A stretch of 64,000 nucleotides of DNA. It comes from an uncultured Spirochaetota bacterium (lineage in GTDB: Bacteria > Spirochaetota > Spirochaetia > JAFGXN01). The notes under the pieces are model-generated. The model saw only the letters and a program-made list of their open reading frames with translations. It ran no database searches and had not been told where the DNA came from. The number at the start of each line of letters is the position of its first letter. Position 1 is the first letter of the stretch. The stretch lies in assembly GCA_944388995.1 (NCBI GenBank), contig CALXKN010000003.1, forward strand, positions 1-64,000. The letters run 5' to 3'. This document shows positions 32,187 through 40,980 of the stretch, piece after piece. Made by a program: the position numbers and the translations under genes.

Positions 32187-33071
32187 ATGAGCGTCAGCGC
32201 ATTTGAGGCGTATTTGAGGATCGGGCGGCGCCTGGCGCCTTTAACCGTCTCGACTTACCTTTCCGAGTGCCGGATCTTCAACGCATACTGCCGGGAGCAA
32301 ATCCTTTCTCCCGAAACCGTTGACCGGAACGGCATTTCGGAGTACCTGAAATACCGCCGCCGTCCGGAAGGCGGCGGATTGGGAATTCGGGCGGCCGAAA
32401 AGGCGCTGACGGCGGTGCGCAGTTATATGGAGTTTCTGGTTAAGGAAGGGCTGCGCGCCGAAGATCCGACCGAATTGATCCGCATCGGCGGCCGGTTTTC
32501 GTCATTGCCGCAGGTTCTGACTGAAAGTGAAATTGACCGTCTGCTGGAATCGATTCCCGCCGACACCGCCGAGGGTAAACGGGATTATGCGCTTTTTGAG
32601 ATGATTTATTCGTGCGGACTGCGGGTCTCCGAAGCGGTCGGACTAAAAACGGAAAACTTCCGTTTCCGGGAATCGGCGGTTCTTGTTGACGGCAAAGGCG
32701 GCCGGCGGCGCTGGATTCCCGTCGGCGAACGGGCGCTGCAAGCGGCGATTCGTTACCGCGACGAAGCGCGCCCGCAGTTGTCCGGAGTTCTCTCTGACAA
32801 CGGTGCATTTTTTTTGACGCGCCGGGGTCGACCGATGACACGGCACCAAATTTGGGAGCGTTTGAAAAAATATGCCGTTTTAAGCGGTTTGGAGACAAAA
32901 ATCCATACGCTGCGCCATTCGTTTGCGACTCATTTGCTGCAAAACGGAGCAGATTTACGGAGCGTTCAGGAATTGCTCGGTCACGCCGACATTTCAACAA
33001 CGCAGATTTATACCCATGTAGCCGACCGGGATTTGGTTCTACAGCATGAAAAATTCCATCCGAGGGGGTGA
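32187..33071 (+). CDS. xerD: Tyrosine recombinase, XerD-like
   Basis: 294-residue site-specific recombinase for resolving chromosome dimers at dif. It has an N-terminal SAM-like core-binding domain (YLRIGRRLAPLTVSTYLSEC) and a C-terminal catalytic domain. The catalytic residues are Arg (SCGLRVSEAVGL), Lys (GKGGRRRW), His-x-x-Arg (HTLRHSFATHLL), His (LLGHADISTTQ) and nucleophile Tyr (QIYTHV). A second Xer gene lies at 36828, so the XerC/XerD pair is encoded in this window. Naming D versus C is by similarity and position. Confidence 0.88.
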   Translation: MSVSAFEAYLRIGRRLAPLTVSTYLSECRIFNAYCREQILSPETVDRNGISEYLKYRRRPEGGGLGIRAAEKALTAVRSYMEFLVKEGLRAEDPTELIRIGGRFSSLPQVLTESEIDRLLESIPADTAEGKRDYALFEMIYSCGLRVSEAVGLKTENFRFRESAVLVDGKGGRRRWIPVGERALQAAIRYRDEARPQLSGVLSDNGAFFLTRRGRPMTRHQIWERLKKYAVLSGLETKIHTLRHSFATHLLQNGADLRSVQELLGHADISTTQIYTHVADRDLVLQHEKFHPRG

Positions 33072-33075
33072 TTAT

Positions 33076-33819
33076 ATGGAAAAAAAGACGGAAAAAGTTG
33101 CAAAAAAATCTTTTTTGCTCATTATTCTTATGGCAGTGATTGCTGTTGTATCGGCGTGCCGCAGTGAAGAGAACAAGGCGTTGGAGGCGGCTCTCAATCC
33201 CTACCGCATCCTCTCTTTGTCTGATGAAAAACGGAGCGCATTTCTGACAGAAACGGAGGGAAAAATCGCCGCGGCTGCCGAGACTTCCGCAGAATCGGCA
33301 GAGGCCAATACCGAAGCGCTTTGGAGAATTGCAGCCGGATACGGTTATGTCGCAGCCGGAGAGTTTGAAACGGCGTTGAAGAGCTTTGAATCGGCATTTG
33401 ATAAACTGCACGGACTGACATCCTATCCGCAGTTTTATTACTACGCCGGTGTTGCGGCTGCCTCTCAAGCTAAGCAGTCGCCGATTGAGAGTCAAAAAGC
33501 GCTGCTGTTTGAAAAGGCGATTTATTACTACAACCGAGCATTGGAGTTGAGTTCGACTTATACCAATGCGTATTACGGTTTGGGAGTGATTTATTATTTC
33601 GAACTGGGGGATGCGGATACGGGATTGGAGTATGCCCTGAAGGCAGTCGGAGCGGATCCGGATCACTTCGGCGCCCGTTATATGGCGGCCCGTATCTATG
33701 TTGAGAAAGGCGATAACGCGAAAGCGGTAGAGCAATACAATTACATTATTCGCCATGCGGATAAGGAAACCGCGGCGAGTGCCGTCCGTAACAAGGAGAT
33801 TCTGGAATCGGACGGCTGA
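33076..33819 (+). CDS. TPR-containing lipoprotein
   Basis: 247 residues. N-terminal basic segment, hydrophobic helix and lipobox Val-Val-Ser-Ala-Cys at about residues 24-28. The mature part has tetratricopeptide-type helical repeats (ALWRIAAGYGYVAAGEFETA, then AIYYYNRALELSSTYTNAYY and GARYMAARIYVEKGDNAKAVEQYNY with changes). Probably an envelope scaffold. It lies inside the division/recombination block, so a role in septation or envelope assembly is possible but unproven. ATG 33076 chosen, with a G-rich ribosome-binding site; an earlier in-frame ATG at 33046 lies in xerD. Confidence 0.8.
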   Translation: MEKKTEKVAKKSFLLIILMAVIAVVSACRSEENKALEAALNPYRILSLSDEKRSAFLTETEGKIAAAAETSAESAEANTEALWRIAAGYGYVAAGEFETALKSFESAFDKLHGLTSYPQFYYYAGVAAASQAKQSPIESQKALLFEKAIYYYNRALELSSTYTNAYYGLGVIYYFELGDADTGLEYALKAVGADPDHFGARYMAARIYVEKGDNAKAVEQYNYIIRHADKETAASAVRNKEILESDG

Positions 33820-33846
33820 GGAGGGCGTCTGAAAACCGAAATTTCT

Positions 33847-34797
33847 TTGATTCGGCTGGCTGTGCACCGGCTGGAGTTTTTACGGGAGAAGGAGAAGCGG
33901 CTGCTGTCGGAGATTTACGAAGGCTACGAGTCGGCTTTTGAACGGCTGACGGTCGCCGAAATCGAAGGCATCATCGGCAGGCGGTTGCGGGTTAAGGCGG
34001 TTGCGGCGGCGGAAAATTTGAAGGCCGCCGACCGGGATTTGCGGTGGCTGAGCGGGTTGGAAGGATTTGCCGTAGCCTCTGACGGCGAAGGCTATCCTCC
34101 GTTGCTGCGCGAAATTTACGATCCGCCGTTTTTGCTGTTCGGCCGCGGCGTCGAACGGCTGCGGGCCGTTCCGGTTGCGGTTGTCGGCACCCGCTATCCG
34201 ACGGGGAAGGCGCACCGCGCCTGCTTTGAATTGAGCCGCTACCTCTCGTCGAAAGGCGTCTGTGTCGTTTCCGGTTTGGCGCGCGGCATTGACGCAACGG
34301 CGCATGCGGGAGCGTTGGCCGGAGGCGGGCAGACGGCGGCGGTTTTGGGAAACGGCATCGATACCGTTTACCCCGCTGAAAACCGCCGGCTGGCGCAGAA
34401 AATCGTGGAAAGCGGAGGCGTTATTCTCTCCGAATTTCCGCCGGGAACGGAGGTGCGCAAATACCGGTTTCCGCAGCGCAACCGCATCATCAGCGGAATT
34501 TCCCCGCTGAGCATCGTTGTGCAGGCGCCCGAACGGTCGGGGGCGCTGATTACGGCGGATCAGGCGCTGGAACAGGGGCGGGATGTGGTTGTCCTCTCCG
34601 CAGGGCTGGAGGATGTTTACGGCGACGGAACCGTCCGCTTGGCGGAGCAGGGGGCTCCCGTTTGGGAAGAACCGCAGGATATAGATTGCTGGCTGCAGAG
34701 GTATGAAGAAATTTATGGAAAAGAGTACAAAGACGAAGGAAAAGAAGAAAACAACGCTGATTATTGTCGAATCTCCGGCCAAGGCGCTGACCATTGA
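33847..34797 (+). CDS. dprA: DNA processing protein DprA (Smf)
   Basis: About 316 residues. DprA binds incoming single-stranded DNA and loads RecA. The Rossmann-like core is clear: VAVVGTRYPTGKAHRACFEL, VVSGLARGIDATAHAGAL, GNGIDTVYPAENRRL, SEFPPGTEVRKYRFPQRNR and GALITADQAL. The start is unclear. TTG 33847 is the first conventional codon, but GGAGG at 33820-33824 points to a CTG at 33829, just after the preceding stop, in the same frame. The C-terminal about 30 residues (polar, Glu/Lys-rich) are encoded in DNA shared with topA, an unusually long overlap of 83-95 bp. Confidence 0.9.
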   Translation: MIRLAVHRLEFLREKEKRLLSEIYEGYESAFERLTVAEIEGIIGRRLRVKAVAAAENLKAADRDLRWLSGLEGFAVASDGEGYPPLLREIYDPPFLLFGRGVERLRAVPVAVVGTRYPTGKAHRACFELSRYLSSKGVCVVSGLARGIDATAHAGALAGGGQTAAVLGNGIDTVYPAENRRLAQKIVESGGVILSEFPPGTEVRKYRFPQRNRIISGISPLSIVVQAPERSGALITADQALEQGRDVVVLSAGLEDVYGDGTVRLAEQGAPVWEEPQDIDCWLQRYEEIYGKEYKDEGKEENNADYCRISGQGADH

Positions 34798-36853
34798 AAA
34801 ATATTTGGGAAGCGGATACAAAGTCGAAGCCTCAATGGGCCATTTGGTTGATTTGCCGAAATCGCGGATGGCCATCGATGTGGAACATGATTTCGAACCG
34901 CAGTACATCACCGTCCGCGGTAAAGGACCGCGGCTGAAAGAACTGCTGTCGATGGTTTCCCGCGCGGATGAAGTGCTGCTGGCCAGCGATAACGACCGCG
35001 AAGGAGAGGCGATTGCCTTTCACATCCGCAATGCGATACTGAAAAAATTTCCGGGTAAAACGATCCGCAGGATTGTTTTCAATGAAATCACTCCCGACGC
35101 CATCCGGGAATCGGTCCGCCATCCGCGGGAAGTCGAAGAAAACAAGGTGTGCGCCCAAAAAGGCCGCCGCGTCCTTGACCGGCTGGTCGGTTACAACCTT
35201 TCGCCGATTTTGTGGGCAAAGGTCAAAAACGGTCTCTCTGCCGGCCGCGTTCAATCCGTGGCGTTGCGGCTGATTTGTGAACGGGAGAAGGAAGTCGAAA
35301 ATTTCATTCCGGAGGAGTACTGGACGGTTGACGCTCTTCTGAATAAAGGAAAGACGCCGTTCAAAGCCTCTCTCGTCAAGTGGCAGGATAAAAAATTCGA
35401 GGCAAAGTCGAAATCCGAAGTCGACGCCGTTACCGGCTCTGTTCCGCTGGGGGCGTTTAGCGTTTCCGAAAAGGAAATCCGCAAAAAACAGCAGAAACCC
35501 AAACCGCCGTTTACAACCTCGACTCTTCAGCAGGCGGCCGCCAACCGGTTGGGATTTACGTCGCGTAAAACGATGCAGATTGCGCAGCAGCTCTATGAAG
35601 GCGTCAATATCGGAGCCAACAGGGTCGGTCTGATTTCGTATATGAGAACCGATTCGACGCGCATTTCCGAAGTGGCGCTTGCCGACGTCCGGAAATACAT
35701 CGGCGAACACTATCCGAAAGCGCTGCCTTCCGAGCCCCGGATTTATGCCGCCTCCCAAAAGGCTCAGGACGCTCACGAAGCGATTCGTCCGACTTATGTC
35801 TCCTATGAACCGGAAAAGGTGAAGGATTCCTTAAACCGCGATCAGCAGAAATTGTACGCATTGATTTGGGAGCGTTTCGTCGCCTGTCAGATGACAAACT
35901 CCGAAACGCAGCTGACGACTTACACCGTCAAAAGCGGAGCTGCAGAGTTCCGTTGCCACAGTTCATCGGTCAGCGAAAAAGGTTTCTCGGCGGTCTGCAA
36001 ACTTCTCAAAAGCAAAGACGACGAGGAGGCTCAGCGCATTCCCGATTTGAAAATCGGCGAAACGCTCGTTTTTGTGGAATGGAAAAAAGACCGCCACTTT
36101 ACCCAGGGTCCTTCCCGCTATACCGACGCCTCCATCGTCAAAATGCTGGAAGAGAAAGGCATCGGCCGGCCGTCGACCTACGCGCCGATTATTTCGGTTC
36201 TGCTTGACCGTTATTACGTCGTTCGGAAAAACAAACAGTTGCAGCCGACCGTTCTCGGCAAAATCATCTCGGATTTGCTGAGCGAACAGTTTCCGGAAAC
36301 CATCAATGTCGATTTTACAGCGGAGATGGAGAACCGGCTGGACGAAGTCGAAGAGGGGCGTCTTGACTGGCACAAGATGATCGGCGATTTCTACAAACCG
36401 TTTCACGATAAGGTTGAAAAGGTTCAGGCGACGCTGGAGTCGGTCAAAGGCGTTTTGGAGGAACCGACGGATGAGGTGTGCGAAAAATGCGGACGTCCAA
36501 TGGTGAAAAAATTGGGACGGTTCGGATTCTTTTTGGCGTGTTCCGGTTTTCCGGAGTGCCGCAATACGCAGAGTATTCCGTTGGCCGACTGTCCGCGTGA
36601 AGGATGCGGCGGAAAAATTGTAGCGCGCAAAAAAGCCGGCGGTCGCGGCCGTGAATTTTACGGCTGTACCAACTATCCGGAATGCGACTTTATTTCATAT
36701 TTCAAACCGACAGAACAGAAGTGCCCGAAGTGCGGACAATTTTTGGTCGAAAAGAGCGATAAAGTTCACGGCGTTTACCGCGCCTGTATCAACGACCAAT
36801 GCGATTTTTTACATTATGACAGCGGGGATGAAGAAAGTGGAGACGAACGTTGA
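34703..36853 (+). CDS. topA: DNA topoisomerase I
   Basis: 716-residue type IA topoisomerase that relaxes negative supercoils. TOPRIM motif SDNDREGE at residues 95-102, active-site Tyr313 in [12 protein letters not shown], and three C-terminal zinc-ribbon-type cysteine clusters ([15 protein letters not shown] and CPKCGQF, each with a second Cys pair). ATG 34703 and ATG 34715 are both possible; conserved sequence begins near [12 protein letters not shown]. Both overlap dprA. The 3' end overlaps xerC by 26 bp. Confidence 0.95.
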   Translation: MKKFMEKSTKTKEKKKTTLIIVESPAKALTIEKYLGSGYKVEASMGHLVDLPKSRMAIDVEHDFEPQYITVRGKGPRLKELLSMVSRADEVLLASDNDREGEAIAFHIRNAILKKFPGKTIRRIVFNEITPDAIRESVRHPREVEENKVCAQKGRRVLDRLVGYNLSPILWAKVKNGLSAGRVQSVALRLICEREKEVENFIPEEYWTVDALLNKGKTPFKASLVKWQDKKFEAKSKSEVDAVTGSVPLGAFSVSEKEIRKKQQKPKPPFTTSTLQQAAANRLGFTSRKTMQIAQQLYEGVNIGANRVGLISYMRTDSTRISEVALADVRKYIGEHYPKALPSEPRIYAASQKAQDAHEAIRPTYVSYEPEKVKDSLNRDQQKLYALIWERFVACQMTNSETQLTTYTVKSGAAEFRCHSSSVSEKGFSAVCKLLKSKDDEEAQRIPDLKIGETLVFVEWKKDRHFTQGPSRYTDASIVKMLEEKGIGRPSTYAPIISVLLDRYYVVRKNKQLQPTVLGKIISDLLSEQFPETINVDFTAEMENRLDEVEEGRLDWHKMIGDFYKPFHDKVEKVQATLESVKGVLEEPTDEVCEKCGRPMVKKLGRFGFFLACSGFPECRNTQSIPLADCPREGCGGKIVARKKAGGRGREFYGCTNYPECDFISYFKPTEQKCPKCGQFLVEKSDKVHGVYRACINDQCDFLHYDSGDEESGDER

Positions 36854-37751
36854 GAATTTTCTTGAATCGCTGAGTCTGCTGCACGGCGCTTCCGACGGAA
36901 CCGTTACCGGGTATCGCCGGGATCTTTCCAAATTGGAGGCGTACTGCGAGCGCAATGGATTGAACCTCTTAACGCTTTCGGCCGCCGATGCCCGCGGTTT
37001 TCTGATGTCGACTGAAGTCCGCTCATTGTCGCCGGTCAGCGTGAATCGGTTGCTGTCGGCGGTTAAAGGGTGTTATCGGTTTTGGGAAGAAAACGGAACG
37101 GTCCAAAACAACCCGTTTGCCGGAATTAAAAACTTCAAAACCGAACGGAAATTGCCGCGTTTCTTCTTTGAAGAGGAGATGAATTCGCTGCTGGAAATCG
37201 AAGCTGTCGATTTTGCCTCAGCCAGGGACCGTTTCCTTTTTGAATTGCTCTATTCGACCGGTTGCCGGATCAGCGAAATCATCGCCATGAACAGCCGTGA
37301 TTTTCGACGAGCCGGCGATACGATGACCGTTGTCGGAAAGGGTCGGAAAGAGCGGGTGGTCTGTATCGGACGCTTCTGCAGGGAAGCCTACCGCGACTAC
37401 TCTCTGTTCCGAAGCGCTTACGAACGGGCTCACGGATGGGAGGAAAACGAAGCGCTGCTGATCAACAGCAAAGGGAAGCGGCTGACGCCGCGCGGGGTTC
37501 ACTTCATCATCGGCGAGAGGCTGATGAAAAACGGAACCATCGGGAAATCGGCCGGCGCCCATGCGTTCCGCCATTCGTTTGCGACGCATATGCTCAACCG
37601 CGGAGCCGACATCCGCATTGTGCAGGAAATGCTCGGTCACAGTTCGCTGTCGACGACGCAAATTTACACTCATGTCGAATTGGACCGCCTGAAAGACGTT
37701 TATTCGTCCGCGCATCCCCATGCGGGAAGCGGAAAGAAGGGGAGAAGCTGA
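36828..37751 (+). CDS. xerC: Tyrosine recombinase, XerC/CodV-like
   Basis: 307 residues, second Xer recombinase of the window. Core-binding domain ([20 protein letters not shown]) and catalytic domain with Arg ([12 protein letters not shown]), Lys (GKGRKERVV), His-x-x-Arg ([12 protein letters not shown]), His ([11 protein letters not shown]) and Tyr (QIYTHVELD). It lies directly before hslV and hslU, as in the Bacillus codV-codW-codX arrangement. ATG 36828 is inside the topA end; the frame opens earlier without a good signal. hslV begins at the base after its stop. Confidence 0.9.
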   Translation: MKKVETNVENFLESLSLLHGASDGTVTGYRRDLSKLEAYCERNGLNLLTLSAADARGFLMSTEVRSLSPVSVNRLLSAVKGCYRFWEENGTVQNNPFAGIKNFKTERKLPRFFFEEEMNSLLEIEAVDFASARDRFLFELLYSTGCRISEIIAMNSRDFRRAGDTMTVVGKGRKERVVCIGRFCREAYRDYSLFRSAYERAHGWEENEALLINSKGKRLTPRGVHFIIGERLMKNGTIGKSAGAHAFRHSFATHMLNRGADIRIVQEMLGHSSLSTTQIYTHVELDRLKDVYSSAHPHAGSGKKGRS

Positions 37752-38285
37752 ATGGAATTTCACGGAACAACCGTTATCGCCGTCAGGCGCGGCGGGCAGA
37801 CCGCAATGGCCGCCGACGGGCAGGTTACGCTGGGCAATACCATTATGAAGGGAAACGCCCGTAAAGTAAGAAGAATTTACGACGGAAAGGTGCTGGTCGG
37901 ATTTGCCGGCGCGACGGCGGATGCGTTCACTCTTTCCGAACGGTTTGAAAAGCACTTAAAGGGAACCGGCGGCGACATTACCCGGGCGGCCGTCGAATTG
38001 GCAAAAGAGTGGCGCACGGAGCGGGCGCTGGCCAAATTGGAGGCCATGCTTCTGGTTGCCGACAGGGAAAAAATTCTGCTGATTTCGGGAAACGGGGACG
38101 TCGTGGACCCCGAAGAAGGGATTGCCGCCATCGGTTCGGGAGGAATGTTCGCCTACGCCGCCGCTTTGGCATACGCCGAAGCCTCCGATTGGAGCGCCGG
38201 CGAAATTGCGGAAAAGTCGTTGTCCGTCGCCGGACGCATCTGCATTTATACAAACCGGAATTTGACGCTGGAGGTTCTGGAATGA
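37752..38285 (+). CDS. hslV: ATP-dependent protease subunit HslV (ClpQ/CodW)
   Basis: 177-residue proteasome-like peptidase. The N-terminus reads [16 protein letters not shown], so the catalytic Thr (GTT segment, residue 6 or 7) would be exposed by processing of a short leader. Following strands [14 protein letters not shown] and [15 protein letters not shown] are typical. It works with HslU to degrade unfolded or regulatory proteins in the cytoplasm. No gap from xerC; overlaps hslU by 4 bp. Confidence 0.95.
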   Translation: MEFHGTTVIAVRRGGQTAMAADGQVTLGNTIMKGNARKVRRIYDGKVLVGFAGATADAFTLSERFEKHLKGTGGDITRAAVELAKEWRTERALAKLEAMLLVADREKILLISGNGDVVDPEEGIAAIGSGGMFAYAAALAYAEASDWSAGEIAEKSLSVAGRICIYTNRNLTLEVLE

Positions 38286-39631
38286 CCGGAGAGTGGGAAA
38301 CGCTGACACCGGCAAGGATTGCCGCCGCATTGGATCAATTCATTATCGGTCAGAGCGAAGCCAAAAAAGCGGTGGCCGTCGCTCTGCGCAGCCGTATGCG
38401 CCGGCGTAAACTGCCGGCGGAAATGGCGGAAGAGATTATCCCGAAAAACATTCTGATGATCGGTCCGACCGGCGTCGGTAAAACGGAAATTGCGCGGCGG
38501 CTGGCAAAACTGGTTTCCGCGCCGTTTTTGAAAGTCGAGGCGACAAAGTACACCGAAGTCGGTTACGTCGGCCGCGATGTGGAGTCTATGGTGAGGGATT
38601 TGTTCAACGTGGCGCTGCAAATGGTAAAATCCGAAATGGCGGAAGCCAACCGCGGGGCAGCCGAAATCCGTACCGAAGAGCGGATTCTCGATTTGCTGCT
38701 GAATGTACGGCCCGATTCACCGCCGCCGACCGAAGCGGACAAAGAAGCCCGGGAACGTTTCCGGCGCAAGCTGCGCAACGGCGATTACGAGCAGACACCG
38801 ATCCGCATCCGAATCACCGAGAATAAGCCGCTTGAAATGACCGGTATGTTTGCCGTTCCGGGAATGCCGGACGGAGACGACGGCAGCCGTATTTCCGACA
38901 TTATAGGTGATATTTTTGCCGGTAAACGCAAAACGGAACAGAAACTTCCCGTTTGCGAAGCCCGGGAAATTCTTTTAAAAGAGGAAACCGAAAAGCTGGT
39001 GGAAAACGGCAACGCGGTCAAAGCGGCAAAAGAGCGCACAGAACAGTCGGGAATCATTTTTATCGACGAAATCGACAAACTGGCGACGACGGCCCGTCAC
39101 GGTTCGGGCGAAGTTTCCCGCGAAGGCGTTCAGCGCGATCTGCTGCCGATTATCGAGGGTTCCAAAATCAACACCAAATACGGGCTGATTGATACCTCGC
39201 ATATTCTTTTCATTGCGGCGGGCGCTTTTCATATGAGCAAACCCTCCGATTTGATGCCGGAGCTTCAGGGCCGCCTTCCGGTCCGCGTCGAACTGAAGTC
39301 GCTGACGCCGGAGGATTTTTACCGCATTCTGACCGAGCCTCAGAACGCATTGGTCAGGCAGTATACGGCTCTGATGGAAACCGAAGGCGTTGCGCTGCAT
39401 TTTGAGGAGGCGGCGCTCCGCCGGCTGTCGCAAATTGCGGCGCAGGTCAACCGCAATACGGAAGACATCGGCGCGCGGCGGCTGTACACCATTATGGAGC
39501 GGCTGCTCGAGGATCTGTCGTTTGAGGCGGAGACTTACAGCGGCCGCGCTTACACGGTCACGGAGGCGCTGGTCGACGAAAAGCTGAGCGCCTTATGCGA
39601 GTCGCAGGATTTATCCGCCTATATTTTGTAA
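38282..39631 (+). CDS. hslU: ATP-dependent protease ATPase HslU (ClpY/CodX)
   Basis: 449-residue AAA+ unfoldase partner of HslV. N-terminal [22 protein letters not shown], Walker A GPTGVGKT at residues 61-68, the pore segment [17 protein letters not shown], the inserted I domain (about 110-240), Walker [11 protein letters not shown], and C-terminal [15 protein letters not shown] with the terminal LSAYIL tail that docks into HslV. ATG 38282 overlaps the hslV stop; the frame extends upstream but only as a shadow of hslV. Confidence 0.96.
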   Translation: MTGEWETLTPARIAAALDQFIIGQSEAKKAVAVALRSRMRRRKLPAEMAEEIIPKNILMIGPTGVGKTEIARRLAKLVSAPFLKVEATKYTEVGYVGRDVESMVRDLFNVALQMVKSEMAEANRGAAEIRTEERILDLLLNVRPDSPPPTEADKEARERFRRKLRNGDYEQTPIRIRITENKPLEMTGMFAVPGMPDGDDGSRISDIIGDIFAGKRKTEQKLPVCEAREILLKEETEKLVENGNAVKAAKERTEQSGIIFIDEIDKLATTARHGSGEVSREGVQRDLLPIIEGSKINTKYGLIDTSHILFIAAGAFHMSKPSDLMPELQGRLPVRVELKSLTPEDFYRILTEPQNALVRQYTALMETEGVALHFEEAALRRLSQIAAQVNRNTEDIGARRLYTIMERLLEDLSFEAETYSGRAYTVTEALVDEKLSALCESQDLSAYIL

Positions 39632-39688
39632 AATATGGTTATGGAGACGGAATTTCCTTCCGATAAGATAAAGAAGAGGAGACCAAAA

Positions 39689-40117
39689 ATGTTTATCGAA
39701 ACCGGATTCGGACGCAATTTGGATATTATGCACCGCCTGATGGACACGGCGGTTTTACGGCACAATGTCATTGCCAACAATATGGCCAACTCCGAAACGC
39801 CGAATTTCAAGCGCTCCGAAGTGAACTTCGAAAAAGAGCTGCTGCGTCGTTTGGAGTTGGAGCGCAACGGAAAGTATACGCTCGATTTCGACCGTGCAAA
39901 AGAGTGCCGGTTCGCTTTTCAGGATCCGGAACCGTATTCAACCTTAAAACCGATTCGGTCGCTTGATTACCTGTCGCAGGCGGATAACAACGGCAACAAT
40001 GTCAATCTGGAAGAAGAAGGTATGTCGGCTTTAAACAACCAGCTTCGTTATGAAATGATGACTTATTCCGTGTCGGCCATGTTTAACAACATCCGGACCG
40101 CGCTGACGTCGAGATAA
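39689..40117 (+). CDS. flgB: Flagellar rod protein FlgB
   Basis: 142 residues. Proximal rod subunit of the periplasmic flagellum basal body. N-terminal rod-family motif VLRHNVIANNMANSETPNFKR and the C-terminal helix LRYEMMTYSVSAMFNNIRTA are clear. ATG 39689 has GAGGA at 39676-39680; the frame opens at 39635, but those residues are not rod-like. First gene of the flagellar block, 58 bp after hslU, with no terminator between them. Confidence 0.93.
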   Translation: MFIETGFGRNLDIMHRLMDTAVLRHNVIANNMANSETPNFKRSEVNFEKELLRRLELERNGKYTLDFDRAKECRFAFQDPEPYSTLKPIRSLDYLSQADNNGNNVNLEEEGMSALNNQLRYEMMTYSVSAMFNNIRTALTSR

Positions 40118-40128
40118 GGAGGCGGTAA

Positions 40129-40584
40129 ATGGGAATTTTTACGACTTTGAGTACGGCCGGCAGCGGTCTGACGGCTCAGCGGATGCGTTTGGACGTCATT
40201 TCCGATAATATTGCCAACGCCGATACGACGAGAACGGTTGACGGCGGCCCGTTCCGCCGCAGCCGCGTGATTTTGCAGGCCAAAAATGAGGGAGCGTACT
40301 GGAACTCGCCGTTCCTGCCGAAATCATTGGATAACGGTTTGGGCAGAGGGGTGGAGGTTGTCGAAATCGAAAAAGACACCGACAGCCGGACGCGGTTGGT
40401 TTACGATCCCTACCATCCCGACGCATACAAAACCGGACCGAAAGCCGGTTACGTCGAATATCCGAACGTCAACGTTGTACAAGAGATGGTCGATATGATT
40501 TCGGCGTCGCGTGCTTACGAAGCCAACGTCTCACTGATTAATGGCGCAAAGTCGATGTTTACCAAGGCGATGGACATTAAATAA
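40129..40584 (+). CDS. flgC: Flagellar rod protein FlgC
   Basis: 151 residues. Rod subunit with the motif TAQRMRLDVISDNIANADTT near the N-terminus and YPNVNVVQEMVDMISASRAYEAN (split) at the C-terminus, both typical of FlgC. Secreted by the flagellar export apparatus and assembled with FlgB. GGAGG precedes ATG 40129. Confidence 0.94.
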   Translation: MGIFTTLSTAGSGLTAQRMRLDVISDNIANADTTRTVDGGPFRRSRVILQAKNEGAYWNSPFLPKSLDNGLGRGVEVVEIEKDTDSRTRLVYDPYHPDAYKTGPKAGYVEYPNVNVVQEMVDMISASRAYEANVSLINGAKSMFTKAMDIK

Positions 40585-40596
40585 AAGGAGGAGAAT

Positions 40597-40920
40597 ATGA
40601 ATTCCGTTGCGGGATTGGGGAGCGCGTTTGACCGCGCCGTGACTTTTCAGCATTTGGGAAAGGAAAACAACTACACGGAGAACGGAAAAACCGTCGTCGA
40701 CGTCAGTTTCGGAAAGACGTTTTCCGAATTGCTGGACAAGGCAAGCGATACCGTCAATTTAAGCGAACGCATGAGCGAACAGTTTATTCTGGATCCGCAA
40801 AGCATCGATCACCATGATGTGACAATCGCCGTTGCCGAGGCCAATATGGCGGTTACGATGACAAAGGCGGTGACCGACGGCGTCATTCGCGCTTATAAAG
40901 AAATAATTAACTTGCGGTAA
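40597..40920 (+). CDS. fliE: Flagellar hook-basal body protein FliE
   Basis: 107 residues. Joins the MS ring (FliF) to the rod. The C-terminal signature DHHDVTIAVAEANMAVTMTK followed by AVTDGVIRAYKEI is characteristic of FliE. AAGGAGGAG precedes ATG 40597. The stop codon region carries a promoter-like sequence for fliF. Confidence 0.94.
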   Translation: MNSVAGLGSAFDRAVTFQHLGKENNYTENGKTVVDVSFGKTFSELLDKASDTVNLSERMSEQFILDPQSIDHHDVTIAVAEANMAVTMTKAVTDGVIRAYKEIINLR

Positions 40921-40940
40921 ATCCGGTTACAGGTTATAAT
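40912..40940 (+). promoter_or_regulatory. Internal promoter before fliF
   Basis: TTGCGG (40912-40917, in the last codons of fliE), 17-bp spacer, TATAAT (40935-40940). A 61-bp fliE-fliF gap is large for this operon, and fliF has its own GGGAGG. Confidence 0.5.
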
Positions 40941-40980
40941 ATAATGAATAAATCGTTCTGTATTCAGTCTGGGAGGGAAA

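Noticed and set aside
32440-33867. 475-codon open frame on the minus strand opposite xerD and the TPR lipoprotein
   Set aside because: Composition is Arg/Phe/Ser-rich without domains. It spans well-supported genes on the plus strand, so it is a shadow of their codon bias.
34698-34797. Frameshift or pseudogene in dprA
   Set aside because: All DprA motifs are intact in one frame up to the overlap; only a non-conserved tail is affected.
39659-39666. TCCGATAA just before flgB, resembling a sigma-28 -10 box
   Set aside because: The nearest TAAA (39629-39632) is 26 bp upstream instead of about 15, so the pair does not form a promoter.
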